Positions 7,355-15,524 of a stretch of DNA of 46,569 nucleotides are shown piece after piece. Source of the DNA: Helicobacter sp. (GTDB taxonomy: Bacteria > Campylobacterota > Campylobacteria > Campylobacterales > Helicobacteraceae); contig NZ_JAFLSB010000010.1 in the NCBI RefSeq assembly GCF_022511165.1, positions 245 to 46,813 on the forward strand, in the 5' to 3' direction. Below the pieces are notes generated by a model. The model searched no databases, was not told the origin of the DNA, and worked only from the letters and a program-made list of their open reading frames with translations. A program made the translations under genes and the position numbers. Each line of letters opens with the position of its first letter. Position 1 is the stretch's first letter.

Positions 7355-7360
7355 TATAAT
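7355..7360 (+). promoter_or_regulatory. -10 box for the CNNM/CBS gene pair
   Basis: TATAAT followed by TGC, 69 bp before the first ATG. Upstream is T-rich as in epsilonproteobacterial promoters, without a clear -35. Confidence 0.55.
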
Positions 7361-7428
7361 TGCTTCCTTATTTTGATTCTAAATGTTTGACATTTCAAAG
7401 CTAATGAATAGAGGATAAAGAGTTTCTA

Positions 7429-8424
7429 ATGGGTTTGCTTATTGCCTATTTTTTACTTGCAATCAGTATTTCTTTTGTATGCTCCATTTTAGAGGCGGTG
7501 CTTTTTTCTGTTACGCCGCCTTTTGTGGAGAGCTATCCTAAACTTCACCCAAGAAGTGGAAAGATTCTACAATATCTTAAGGCAAATATTGATAATGCCA
7601 TTGGTGCAATTTTAATTGTGAATCTTTTTGCAAACACGGTGGGTGCAGCAGGTGTGGGAGCGCAAGCGGTAAAGATATTTGGCGAGGCTTGGCAAGGAGT
7701 AGTTGCTTTTGTGATGACTATAAGCATTTTATATATTTCAGAAATTGTGCCTAAAACCATTGGCGCGACTTATTGGAAAACCCTCATTCTCCCTTCTTGT
7801 TACATTATTTTAGCTCTTTATTGGATTGTTTTTCCTTTGGTATATGTTTCACGCATTATTACGCGATTATTTAAAAATAATGCCACGAATCAAATGAGCC
7901 GTGATGAGGTGCTAGCTGTAATGGAGCTTGGCGAAAAAAGCGGCTCTATAAATGAGCTAGAGGGAGATATTTTAGAGCATCTTATTGAGCAAAAGACTTT
8001 GAGTGTAAAAGATATTATGACGCAAAAAAAGCAGATTTTTGCGCTTGATGAAGAAATGAGTGTTAAAGAAGCTATCAAGGCTACAAAGGAGCATAAATAC
8101 TCGCGTATCCCGCTGTATGCAGGGGCAAAAAATAATATTTGCTCACTTGTGTATCGCAAACATATCCTTCAAGCAATGCTTGATAAAAAAAAGAAAAAGC
8201 CACTTAAGCATTTTGCTAAAGAAATCACACAAATAAATGAAAATATGAATCTACTTGATTTATTGGAGCAATTTATTAGTAAAAAAGAGCATTTATTTGC
8301 AGTGATTGATACTAGAGAAAATCTTGTAGGTATCGTAAGCCTTGATGATGTGATAAGTGCTACTTTGAGTGTGGGCGATACACAAGCTGACCTTACGCAA
8401 ATAGGCAAAATAAAGGCTACATAA
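7429..8424 (+). CDS. CNNM/CorC-like membrane protein with CBS pair, first copy
   Basis: 331 residues. The N-terminal DUF21 (CNNM) membrane domain has three to four helices to about residue 135 (SEIVPKTIGATYWK marks its end), followed by a cytoplasmic two-CBS region (VKDIMTQKKQIFAL, YSRIPLYAG, LVGIVSLDDVI). The family is linked to Mg2+/Co2+ export or resistance, often called hemolysin-like. The C-terminal CorC/HlyC domain of longer relatives is absent. A paralogue starts 29 bp downstream, so the pair is probably one unit. Confidence 0.85.
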   Translation: MGLLIAYFLLAISISFVCSILEAVLFSVTPPFVESYPKLHPRSGKILQYLKANIDNAIGAILIVNLFANTVGAAGVGAQAVKIFGEAWQGVVAFVMTISILYISEIVPKTIGATYWKTLILPSCYIILALYWIVFPLVYVSRIITRLFKNNATNQMSRDEVLAVMELGEKSGSINELEGDILEHLIEQKTLSVKDIMTQKKQIFALDEEMSVKEAIKATKEHKYSRIPLYAGAKNNICSLVYRKHILQAMLDKKKKKPLKHFAKEITQINENMNLLDLLEQFISKKEHLFAVIDTRENLVGIVSLDDVISATLSVGDTQADLTQIGKIKAT

Positions 8425-8453
8425 AATAGCTACACAAAAGGATTAGAGAACTT

Positions 8454-9506
8454 ATGGGATTACTTATTTTATATTGCACAATCGCCATTGTTGTATGCTT
8501 TGTATGCTCTATTATGGAATCTGTCTTCCTTTCTATCACGCCCTCATATGTTACAAGCTATGAGAAGAAAAACCCCAAAATTGGCGGATATTTAAGGTAT
8601 TTAAAAAATAATGTTGATGATGCAGAGGGTGCAATTTTAGTGCTTAATACCTTTGGTGTTACAGCAACTTCCACAGGTGTGGGGATTGAAGTAGCGCGCA
8701 TTTATGGCTTGGAATGGGAGACTTTTGGGGCAGTATTGCTGACAATCGTGCTTATTTATGTATGTGAAATTTTCCCAAAGACTCTAGGCACGACCTATTG
8801 GAAAAGTTTTGCACCTATTGTAACACTTGCCATTCATTATTTGCTTAAAATCACCTTTCCTTTTGTGTGGATAGCAAGATTCATCACGCGTTTTGTTAAG
8901 CCAAAAGTAGATAGCAACCCCATAAGTCGTGAGGAGATTCTCGCAGCAAGTCAAATTGGACATAAAGGTGGTTCAATTAGTGCGCGTGAGGAAAATATTA
9001 TTGAAAATCTCCTTGAACTTAAAAAATATCAAGTGATTGATATACTTACTCCTCGCAGTGTTGTCTTTGCTCTCTCGCACGATATGGAGATAGGGGAGGT
9101 TTTAAAGCTTGAGGAGATTTACCATCACGCTCTCATTCCTATTTATGAGGAGAGCCTTGATAACATCATTGGTATTGTCTATGCGCAAGATATTTTAGAA
9201 GAAGGCATTAAAAAGGAAAAAGAAAAGAAAATGTATGAGCTTATCTCTCCTGTACATACGATTGCGCTTGATGTTTCGGTTTTGCAGCTTTTAAATCTTT
9301 TTACTCGCAAAAAAATGCGACTTTTTGTGGTGCAAGATACTTATGGGCAATTTGTTGGTGTGGTAACACTTGAAGATGTAATTGAGACACTTTTGGGAGA
9401 GGAAATCATCGATGAATTTGATATGGCTGCTGATATGCAAAAATTTGCGCGAGAGAAAATCAAAGGTTATCGCTTAAAATACCTTGCGCGTCTTAAGGGA
9501 GATTAG
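8454..9506 (+). CDS. CNNM/CorC-like membrane protein with CBS pair, second copy
   Basis: 350 residues, collinear with the upstream gene along its whole length: the same start (MGLLI), MESVFLSITPS, CEIFPKTLGTTYWK, and CBS motifs VIDILTPRSVVFAL, ALIPIYEES, FVGVVTLEDVIETLLGEEIIDE. The C-terminal ending is closer to standard CorC family CBS regions than in copy one. Likely a tandem duplication with divergence; both may work as one membrane complex in divalent cation homeostasis. Its stop is three bases from the stop of the convergent mccA gene, leaving no room for a separate terminator. Confidence 0.85.
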   Translation: MGLLILYCTIAIVVCFVCSIMESVFLSITPSYVTSYEKKNPKIGGYLRYLKNNVDDAEGAILVLNTFGVTATSTGVGIEVARIYGLEWETFGAVLLTIVLIYVCEIFPKTLGTTYWKSFAPIVTLAIHYLLKITFPFVWIARFITRFVKPKVDSNPISREEILAASQIGHKGGSISAREENIIENLLELKKYQVIDILTPRSVVFALSHDMEIGEVLKLEEIYHHALIPIYEESLDNIIGIVYAQDILEEGIKKEKEKKMYELISPVHTIALDVSVLQLLNLFTRKKMRLFVVQDTYGQFVGVVTLEDVIETLLGEEIIDEFDMAADMQKFAREKIKGYRLKYLARLKGD

Positions 9507-9509
9507 CTC

Positions 9510-10454
9510 TTAAGTAAGCTGCATACGAGCAACAACGCTATGATTGAAATAGCGACTAAAATCATCAGCAAAAAGCGTTACAATGATAGAATCTTGCACT
9601 TTTTGGGCAAGCTTAAGAGAGGCACTTATGCACGCCCCTGATGAGATTCCCACCAAAAGCCCCTCTTGTCTTGCAAGGATTGTAAGCCCCTCACACGCTT
9701 CCTCATCGTTGATTTTTTCTACTCTATCAATGAGTGAGGTATCCATTGTTTGAGGAATAGAATCATTGCCAATCCCCTCAATATGTGCGCAGCCCTCACT
9801 TTTGCCGCCAATTACTGAATTAATAGGATCACAAAGCACCCCTTGTATGCGCGTATCTTTTTCTTTAAAATAGCGCATACAGCCACTAAAGCTTCCACCA
9901 CTTCCCGCACCGCAAACAAAATAATCAAAAAGGGGCGAATGTGCATTTTCAAGGGTTTGCATATCGGCATAAATCTCTGTGGCAGTGGTAAGATAGTGTG
10001 CGTATGGATTGCGCGGATTCTCAAATTGATGTAAGCTAAAAGCATTTGGCGTAGTATCAAGGAGATATTTTGCCTTATCTATCGCTCCTTGTATGCCCTC
10101 TTCTTTGGGAGTATTAATCACTTCTGCACCAAGCGCTCGGGCAAGGATTTGTTTTTCCATAGAAAATTTATCAGGTATAACAAGCTTTGCTTTACAACCA
10201 AAATGTTGCGCAACAAGGGCAATGCCAAGCCCTGTATTCCCCGCAGTTGCCTCAATTACCACAGAATCTTTCTTGAGTTTGCCCTCATCATAGAGCTTTT
10301 GAAAGATATAGAGTGCTACACGATCTTTCACACCCCCTGCGGGATTGCAATACTCTAATTTAGCAAAAATACGATTATTGTTTGGAATTTTTATGCGCCT
10401 AAGCTCTAAAAGTGGCGTATTGCCGATGAGTTGTAGGCTTGAGCTAAAAATCAT
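9510..10454 (-). CDS. mccA: Cystathionine beta-synthase/cysteine synthase family (MccA-like)
   Basis: 314 residues, fold type II PLP enzyme. IGNTPLLEL at 10-18, PLP lysine Lys43 in NPAGGVKDRVALY, ATAGNTGLG as the substrate loop, and a glycine-rich phosphate loop GAGSGGSFSG. It could be O-acetylserine sulfhydrylase (CysK) or cystathionine beta-synthase. The ATAGNTG loop and the position 3 bp behind a cystathionine gamma-lyase type gene match MccA of the reverse transsulfuration pair, as in H. pylori HP0107-HP0106. That would make cystathionine from homocysteine and O-acetylserine. luxS, the H. pylori neighbour, is not in this window. Confidence 0.8.
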   Translation of the reverse strand: MIFSSSLQLIGNTPLLELRRIKIPNNNRIFAKLEYCNPAGGVKDRVALYIFQKLYDEGKLKKDSVVIEATAGNTGLGIALVAQHFGCKAKLVIPDKFSMEKQILARALGAEVINTPKEEGIQGAIDKAKYLLDTTPNAFSLHQFENPRNPYAHYLTTATEIYADMQTLENAHSPLFDYFVCGAGSGGSFSGCMRYFKEKDTRIQGVLCDPINSVIGGKSEGCAHIEGIGNDSIPQTMDTSLIDRVEKINDEEACEGLTILARQEGLLVGISSGACISASLKLAQKVQDSIIVTLFADDFSRYFNHSVVARMQLT

Positions 10455-10457
10455 ATT

Positions 10458-11609
10458 TTATCGCTTTGATTGAGTAATTGCCTGATGTATATCATCAAGC
10501 AAATCTTGAGCGTATTCTATGCCTACTGATAGGCGAATAAGATTTTCTTTGATGCCTAAGCTCTCGCGTATATCTTGCGGGATTGAGGCGTGTGTCATTG
10601 ATGCAGGGTGGCAAAGAAGTGATTCTACCCCGCCAAGACTTTCAGCTAATGCGATGATAGAGGTTGATTTGAAAAAGATTCTGTAATCATAGTTATTTTT
10701 AAGCTCAAAGCTTATCATACCTCCACCACCTCGTGCTTGTGAGCTTTGAATCTTATAGCCCTCATCACTCGCTAATCCCGGATAATATACTCTCTCTACC
10801 GCCTCGTGTTGGCTCAAAGCCTCTGCAAGGAAAAGTGCATTTTCACAATGTCTTTGCATACGCAATCCAAGTGTTTTTATACCTCGTATCAAAAGAAAAC
10901 TATCAAAAGGAGCTAGCACACCGCCGATGCTATTTTGTAAAAAACCAATTTCTTGGGCAAGTGCTTCGTCATTGACAACTACAAGCCCGGCGATAAGGTC
11001 GCTATGCCCACCAAGATATTTTGTTGCTGAATGTAAGACGATATCAATGCCAAGATTCAAGGGTTTTTGTAAGTAGGGCGTCATAAAGGTATTATCCACA
11101 ATGCTTAATATGCCCTTTTCTTTACATAAAGCTGCCACTTGTGCGAGGGGTGTAACATTTAAAAGCGGATTTGCAGGGCTTTCTATAAGCACAGCTTTTA
11201 CATCTGCCGTAATGGCTTTTTTAAGCGCATCTATATCTCTTGTATCGATGATTTTATAGCCTATTTTGAAACGTGAGAAAACTTTATCGAGGATTCTAAA
11301 AGTGCCGCCATAGATATTACGCGAGATAATCACACAATCTCCGCTTGAAAAAAGGCTCAAAATTGTGCCAATTGCCGCCATACCCGAAGCAAAGGCAAAG
11401 CCAAATTTTCCATCTTCGCATTCTGCAATAAGGCTTTCAATCCCATCGCGAGTGGGATTTTTTGTGCGAGAATATTCATAACCTTTATGCTCACCTAGCG
11501 CACTTTGGGCATATGTGGAGGTTTGATATATCGGGCAATTTACTGCACCTGTGTGTGGGTCTGTGGTTGCTCCGCCGTGTATAAGGAGTGTATCAAATGT
11601 GCTTTTCAT
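10458..11609 (-). CDS. mccB: Cystathionine gamma-lyase/synthase (MccB/MetB-like)
   Basis: 383 residues from ATG 11609 (MKSTFDTLLIHGG), which has AAAGG before it; earlier in-frame starts lie inside the lipoprotein gene. Cys/Met-metabolism PLP family: YEYSRTKNPTRD, SGMAAIG, VDNTFMTPYLQKPL and the PLP lysine in LHSATKYLGGHSD. Members cleave or make cystathionine. Pairing with MccA points to cystathionine gamma-lyase giving cysteine, but MetB activity cannot be excluded from sequence alone. Cytoplasmic. It is the middle gene of lipoprotein-mccB-mccA. Confidence 0.88.
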   Translation of the reverse strand: MKSTFDTLLIHGGATTDPHTGAVNCPIYQTSTYAQSALGEHKGYEYSRTKNPTRDGIESLIAECEDGKFGFAFASGMAAIGTILSLFSSGDCVIISRNIYGGTFRILDKVFSRFKIGYKIIDTRDIDALKKAITADVKAVLIESPANPLLNVTPLAQVAALCKEKGILSIVDNTFMTPYLQKPLNLGIDIVLHSATKYLGGHSDLIAGLVVVNDEALAQEIGFLQNSIGGVLAPFDSFLLIRGIKTLGLRMQRHCENALFLAEALSQHEAVERVYYPGLASDEGYKIQSSQARGGGGMISFELKNNYDYRIFFKSTSIIALAESLGGVESLLCHPASMTHASIPQDIRESLGIKENLIRLSVGIEYAQDLLDDIHQAITQSKR

Positions 11610-11622
11610 TATAATAATACCT

Positions 11623-12399
11623 TTATTTGCAAATATATTTGACTTGAACTTTTGCTGTAATTTCTTGTTCTTTGGGCGTAGGAAGTTCCCAGCTTGTATC
11701 GGCATAGCTTGTAGTATTGCTTGATTCAGCGCGAGTAAGGGCAAATTTGGGCTGTATAAGAGGTGCGTTCATAGAATCTGCACCCGAGAGGATACATTTT
11801 TTATTGACAATACGAGAATAATCCCCTTCTTTTTGCTTTGCAAATGTGAGTGCATTTTCAAAGGCTTTATCCTGTGCCTCTTGTAAAGATTCGGGTGTGG
11901 CAATGATATTGACATTTGGCGCAAGGAAACTCAAATATTTGTTTTTATTGATTTTTTTGTCAATATCAGCAACAAAGCTATCATATTCTTTCTTTTTTTT
12001 GCTTGGCACATTGCATTCGAGATTAAAATTAAGCGTATAGCCCACTGTGTCTCTTGCCGCGCCATCTTTGTATTGGATATTAGGGCGTAAATCGTGATTG
12101 CCTCCCTCACATAGCTCTTGTTTTTTACTAAGACTGATAATATCATTAAGCGTATCGGCAATATCTTTTTTGGTGCTTGGTTCTATCTCGCCACCCTTAC
12201 GCAGAGTATCGCTCTCTGTAATGCGAATATTTGCTTTGTAGGCATTAGGAATAATAGCTTGCGAGATAGATACGCTTTTATAGAGGCAAAGCGCATTTTG
12301 TGGGCATTCATTACCATTGAGGGCGGTATTTTCACTGCTGCACGCGCCTATTATAAAAGTTACAAATCCTAGAATTAAGACAGAAAAAACAGATTTCAT
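11623..12399 (-). CDS. SIMPL/DUF541-like lipoprotein
   Basis: 258 residues from ATG 12399 behind AAGGAG. A lipoprotein signal (MKSVFSVLILGFVTFIIGAC) puts the acyl cysteine at about residue 20. The mature part has an alternating pattern with EAQDKAFENALTFAKQKEGDY in the second half and a final TAKVQVKYICK strand, as in SIMPL (DUF541) proteins. Function unknown; the family is loosely tied to envelope or oxidative stress. It has its own -10 box and is followed 13 bp later by mccB, so sulfur metabolism genes may share its transcript. Four or more cysteines in the mature part. Confidence 0.6.
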   Translation of the reverse strand: MKSVFSVLILGFVTFIIGACSSENTALNGNECPQNALCLYKSVSISQAIIPNAYKANIRITESDTLRKGGEIEPSTKKDIADTLNDIISLSKKQELCEGGNHDLRPNIQYKDGAARDTVGYTLNFNLECNVPSKKKKEYDSFVADIDKKINKNKYLSFLAPNVNIIATPESLQEAQDKAFENALTFAKQKEGDYSRIVNKKCILSGADSMNAPLIQPKFALTRAESSNTTSYADTSWELPTPKEQEITAKVQVKYICK

Positions 12400-12424
12400 T
12401 TTTACTCCTTTATAAAACTTGGCA

Positions 12425-12430
12425 ATTATA
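12425..12430 (-). promoter_or_regulatory. -10 box of the lipoprotein-mccB-mccA unit
   Basis: TATAAT followed by TGCC on the minus strand, 26 bp before the lipoprotein ATG and just after the hydE stop. Confidence 0.55.
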
Positions 12431-12445
12431 GCTATTTTGGGTAAC

Positions 12446-14221
12446 CTACTCGTAATCAATAAAACCATCTTTGGGGAGAATAAGCTGTATATTTTTAGGT
12501 AGATATTCTAAGAGTTTATCAAGGAAAATATAATTTTCTAGCATATCTCCAAGCAAGAGGACTTTATCAATATTAAGATTGGTAATGCAGTCCCTCACAA
12601 GTGTGGCAACGAATTCACTCAAAGAATCTATGATGCCAAAGCTTAGAACTTCATCTTCCATATTGGCACACTTAAAGCTAAGGCAGGAGCGGATAATGCG
12701 ATAATAATCAAGCCAAATGCGATTATCTTCGCGCAAAAGTTTATAATCAATGCGTGGTCCCCTCTCTCGCACAAAACGATAGGCATAATAAAAAAGCGTA
12801 TTTTTATTGATAGCGTGAGCTTTGGTTTTATTTTGTAGTCCTAAAACAAGGGCGCAAGTATCAAAAATATCGATAAGATTGCGTGTGGGACGAGATTCAG
12901 CGGGTAGCTCAAAAAGAGTAGATAGAATCTGTGGAAAACGCGCTCCAAAATTTTTTAAAAGTTCATCGCCACTTTCATAAGAATGAATAATTTTCTCACA
13001 TATAAGTTGTGGGTTATTTTCAAAGTCAATGTCTAAAAGGACTCTAGGGGGCTGATTGGGGGATTGATGTGAAATAAGAAAAGCACTTGGGTGCTTGGTG
13101 CTAAGGTAAATAATCAGGTGAGAATGTGTAGAATCCGTGCCTAAATGCGCATCTATGAGAGATTGGAATGTGTTATCTTGTGCAATATGTGTATCAATAA
13201 ACATACCATTTTGCGCAATGCTTAGAATCTGTTCTTTAGGGGTAGGGGAGTGTAAAAAATCAAAATCTGCCTCTTCTTGTGTATGAGAGAGAAAGAAATA
13301 GCCTATTTCATCTTGTAAAAGCAACGCACCAAGAAGAGCTAAAGGCATATCATAGGGCAAACCAACTTTTACCAAGCCATATTCATTAAGAGGAAAGAGA
13401 GATTCAAATACTTCTTTTGGCACAAGGTGAGTAAGGGGCTTTTCAAAGCTTGCCAAAATATCTATGCGGGCTTGATGTGTGCGAAAATAGGTTTTGAGTG
13501 AGCCAATATCGCATAAAATGGTTGTATGCGTGTGTGCATTGGGTGTAAGAGAGAGTAATTGTGTGCCACGTGATGTGCAAAATACCTTTTGCTCTCCAGC
13601 TTTTAGGGAGCGGATTATATCTAAAAAATAAGCTTTATCTTGCTTGGCAAGAGGCTTGTGTGTAGGAGCATTAGTGGGATTGAGCATTGCAAAAACATCA
13701 CTTGTAGGATTTAGAATCTGCTGTGTTTGCAAGGGCGTGTAATAGTAAGTTTTGGGTGTTTTAAAATGCGCAAGTATATTTTGCTCATCGTGTAAGCTAA
13801 GATTCTGTGGGGATTCTAATAGGGCAAAGGGCAGGGCGTGAGCAAAAATATCTTTAAGGGAATCTGCAGATTTTACATCATCAAGGCTATCATAGAAAGC
13901 TTGTGATGGGGTAATAGGCGTGAGCTGTATAAAAGAAAAATAAAGTGAGAGCGGTAGAGCGTGAGCCATATTGTTTGCAAAGGATAGAATCTGTTGGGCA
14001 TAGTTTATATCATCTTTGATAAATTGCTCTAAAGGGCTTGTGAGAGTGGATTGCTTATGAGATTGTATAAGTGTATATAAGTCTGGTATGAGGCAATGCG
14101 TATGCTGATTATGCGTATAAAAAAAGGCATTTAAATGTAAAGTGTGAGCTTGATGAGCAAGGATATAGAAAAAAAAATCTTCGTCAGTGCTTGTATTAGA
14201 GAAGCAAAAATCATAAATCAT
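12446..14221 (-). CDS. hydE: Hydrogenase accessory protein HydE
   Basis: 591 residues. Its ATG overlaps the hydD stop (ATGA). Last gene of hydABCDE, the same place as HP0635 in H. pylori, whose product is needed for hydrogenase activity. No simple catalytic motif stands out. The C-terminal 170 residues (FGARFPQILSTLFEL, FVRERGPRIDYKLL, IDSLSEFVATLVRDC, KVLLLGDMLENYIFLDKLL) recall the Kae1/HypF-type C-terminal domain, while the N-terminal part is not recognised. It probably acts in the cytoplasm in assembly or quality control of HydA/HydB. Identity rests mainly on gene order. Confidence 0.75.
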   Translation of the reverse strand: MIYDFCFSNTSTDEDFFFYILAHQAHTLHLNAFFYTHNQHTHCLIPDLYTLIQSHKQSTLTSPLEQFIKDDINYAQQILSFANNMAHALPLSLYFSFIQLTPITPSQAFYDSLDDVKSADSLKDIFAHALPFALLESPQNLSLHDEQNILAHFKTPKTYYYTPLQTQQILNPTSDVFAMLNPTNAPTHKPLAKQDKAYFLDIIRSLKAGEQKVFCTSRGTQLLSLTPNAHTHTTILCDIGSLKTYFRTHQARIDILASFEKPLTHLVPKEVFESLFPLNEYGLVKVGLPYDMPLALLGALLLQDEIGYFFLSHTQEEADFDFLHSPTPKEQILSIAQNGMFIDTHIAQDNTFQSLIDAHLGTDSTHSHLIIYLSTKHPSAFLISHQSPNQPPRVLLDIDFENNPQLICEKIIHSYESGDELLKNFGARFPQILSTLFELPAESRPTRNLIDIFDTCALVLGLQNKTKAHAINKNTLFYYAYRFVRERGPRIDYKLLREDNRIWLDYYRIIRSCLSFKCANMEDEVLSFGIIDSLSEFVATLVRDCITNLNIDKVLLLGDMLENYIFLDKLLEYLPKNIQLILPKDGFIDYE

Positions 14222-14757
14222 TCATAACCTCGAAATGAACCATTAGCAACTTCTTGCAAATCTCTATTATCGATTCTTTGGGCGTGGATTCCATTTTCTG
14301 CTAAAAATTCTAGGGCAAGTTTTTCCATTACTTTCGCTCCCTCTTTTACAGGCTCTGAAAGAGTAAAGGCTGTATCTTCACCAATAATTTCAGGGATAAT
14401 ACCAATAATTTTTACAGGAGGTAAATCACCATTGATAGCTGTTAAGCGCAGGGTTTGGAGCATTTCAACTTCGTGCGCACTCCCCGCCCAAGTAATGATT
14501 TTTGGAACATTGTCAAAATCAAAATAATACACTTCGCCAATATGGGCGTTATTGACACTGACACAATCAAGGATTAATACTTTGTCATAAGAAGTAATGA
14601 GGGGAATAAGCATAGTAGCGAGTGTGCCACCATCGACAAAATCCACCTCATTTTCACCGCTAAAGCGATAGTTTAGCTTTAAGAAATTGCTTAAATGCAC
14701 CCCAATACCCTCATCGCCAAAGAGGATATTGCCGATGCCAAGCACAAGAATTTTCAT
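14218..14757 (-). CDS. hydD: Hydrogenase maturation endopeptidase HydD
   Basis: 179 residues. ATG at 14757 overlaps the hydC stop (TGATG). HyaD/HupD/HybD family: GIGNILFGDEGIGVHL at 8-23 with the nickel-sensing Glu/Asp, VDGGTLATML, and the late GSAHEVEML histidine. It removes the C-terminal peptide of the large subunit HydB after nickel insertion; HydB has the matching DPCIACAVH site. Cytoplasmic. Confidence 0.92.
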   Translation of the reverse strand: MKILVLGIGNILFGDEGIGVHLSNFLKLNYRFSGENEVDFVDGGTLATMLIPLITSYDKVLILDCVSVNNAHIGEVYYFDFDNVPKIITWAGSAHEVEMLQTLRLTAINGDLPPVKIIGIIPEIIGEDTAFTLSEPVKEGAKVMEKLALEFLAENGIHAQRIDNRDLQEVANGSFRGYE

Positions 14758-15515
14758 CAAACTTTTACATCTTCAGTATAGCGCATACCACTTACTATAG
14801 CATCTACACCGCCATTTGGGTATTTTAGTGAATTCCATACTGCCATATAAATATGCACAGGGATAAAAATCACAAATGCCCAAGTGAGAATATGATGTAT
14901 GTTTCGCACATTTGCCAAGCCACCACAAAGCACCTCTACCCATTTGAAACAAAATGCCAAAATCGCACCCAGTCCATCTCCATAAACATTATAGTATAAC
15001 ACTATACCTGTAAGTGAAATAAGAAGCACAAGTATAGCAAGGAAAAAGTATGTAACAAATTGCAATGGGTTATATGCGCCATTAATGTGTGGGTGAGCGC
15101 CTATAAAAAGATAAGCTTTAAGCTGTCCAATCCATACTTTTGGATCTATAACTTGCCCAAAAGAAATTCTCTCTGGCAAAGATTTTTTATCAAAAATAAA
15201 GAGATAGATTCTAAAGCAGGAAATAGCAATAAGCACAAAGCCCATAATCAAATGCACATTGCGGATATAGGCTTGAAGATATGAGGTGTCTACCGCACCC
15301 ATTTGCTGCTCAATTACCACTTCTCCTTTTATGCTTCCTTGCAATGTAGCTTGTGTTACATCTGGTTGAGACATAAGAAATGGATAAGCAATATAGAATC
15401 CTGTGGCAATGAGCGAAAAAATACACAATGCTCGTAGCCAGTGAAACAAACGAGTGAGTCCTGAAAACTCCTCGTGCATATGGAGTTCTTTTTTAAACAT
15501 TTCAACTTTGTTCAT
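14757..15515 (-). CDS. hydC: Ni/Fe-hydrogenase b-type cytochrome HydC
   Basis: 252 residues with four hydrophobic segments and histidines for two hemes (FHWLRALC near 24, VHLIMGFVLI near 87, HHILTWAFVIFIPVHIYMAVW near 206-228). It anchors HydAB to the membrane and passes electrons from H2 to menaquinone. It lies 9 bp behind hydB and overlaps hydD. Confidence 0.92.
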   Translation of the reverse strand: MNKVEMFKKELHMHEEFSGLTRLFHWLRALCIFSLIATGFYIAYPFLMSQPDVTQATLQGSIKGEVVIEQQMGAVDTSYLQAYIRNVHLIMGFVLIAISCFRIYLFIFDKKSLPERISFGQVIDPKVWIGQLKAYLFIGAHPHINGAYNPLQFVTYFFLAILVLLISLTGIVLYYNVYGDGLGAILAFCFKWVEVLCGGLANVRNIHHILTWAFVIFIPVHIYMAVWNSLKYPNGGVDAIVSGMRYTEDVKV

Positions 15516-15524
15516 ATTGCCTCC

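Noticed and set aside
9487..9515. CTTAAG palindrome between the convergent corC-like and mccA genes as a terminator
   Set aside because: Stem of five with a 13-base loop and no T run; too weak to call.
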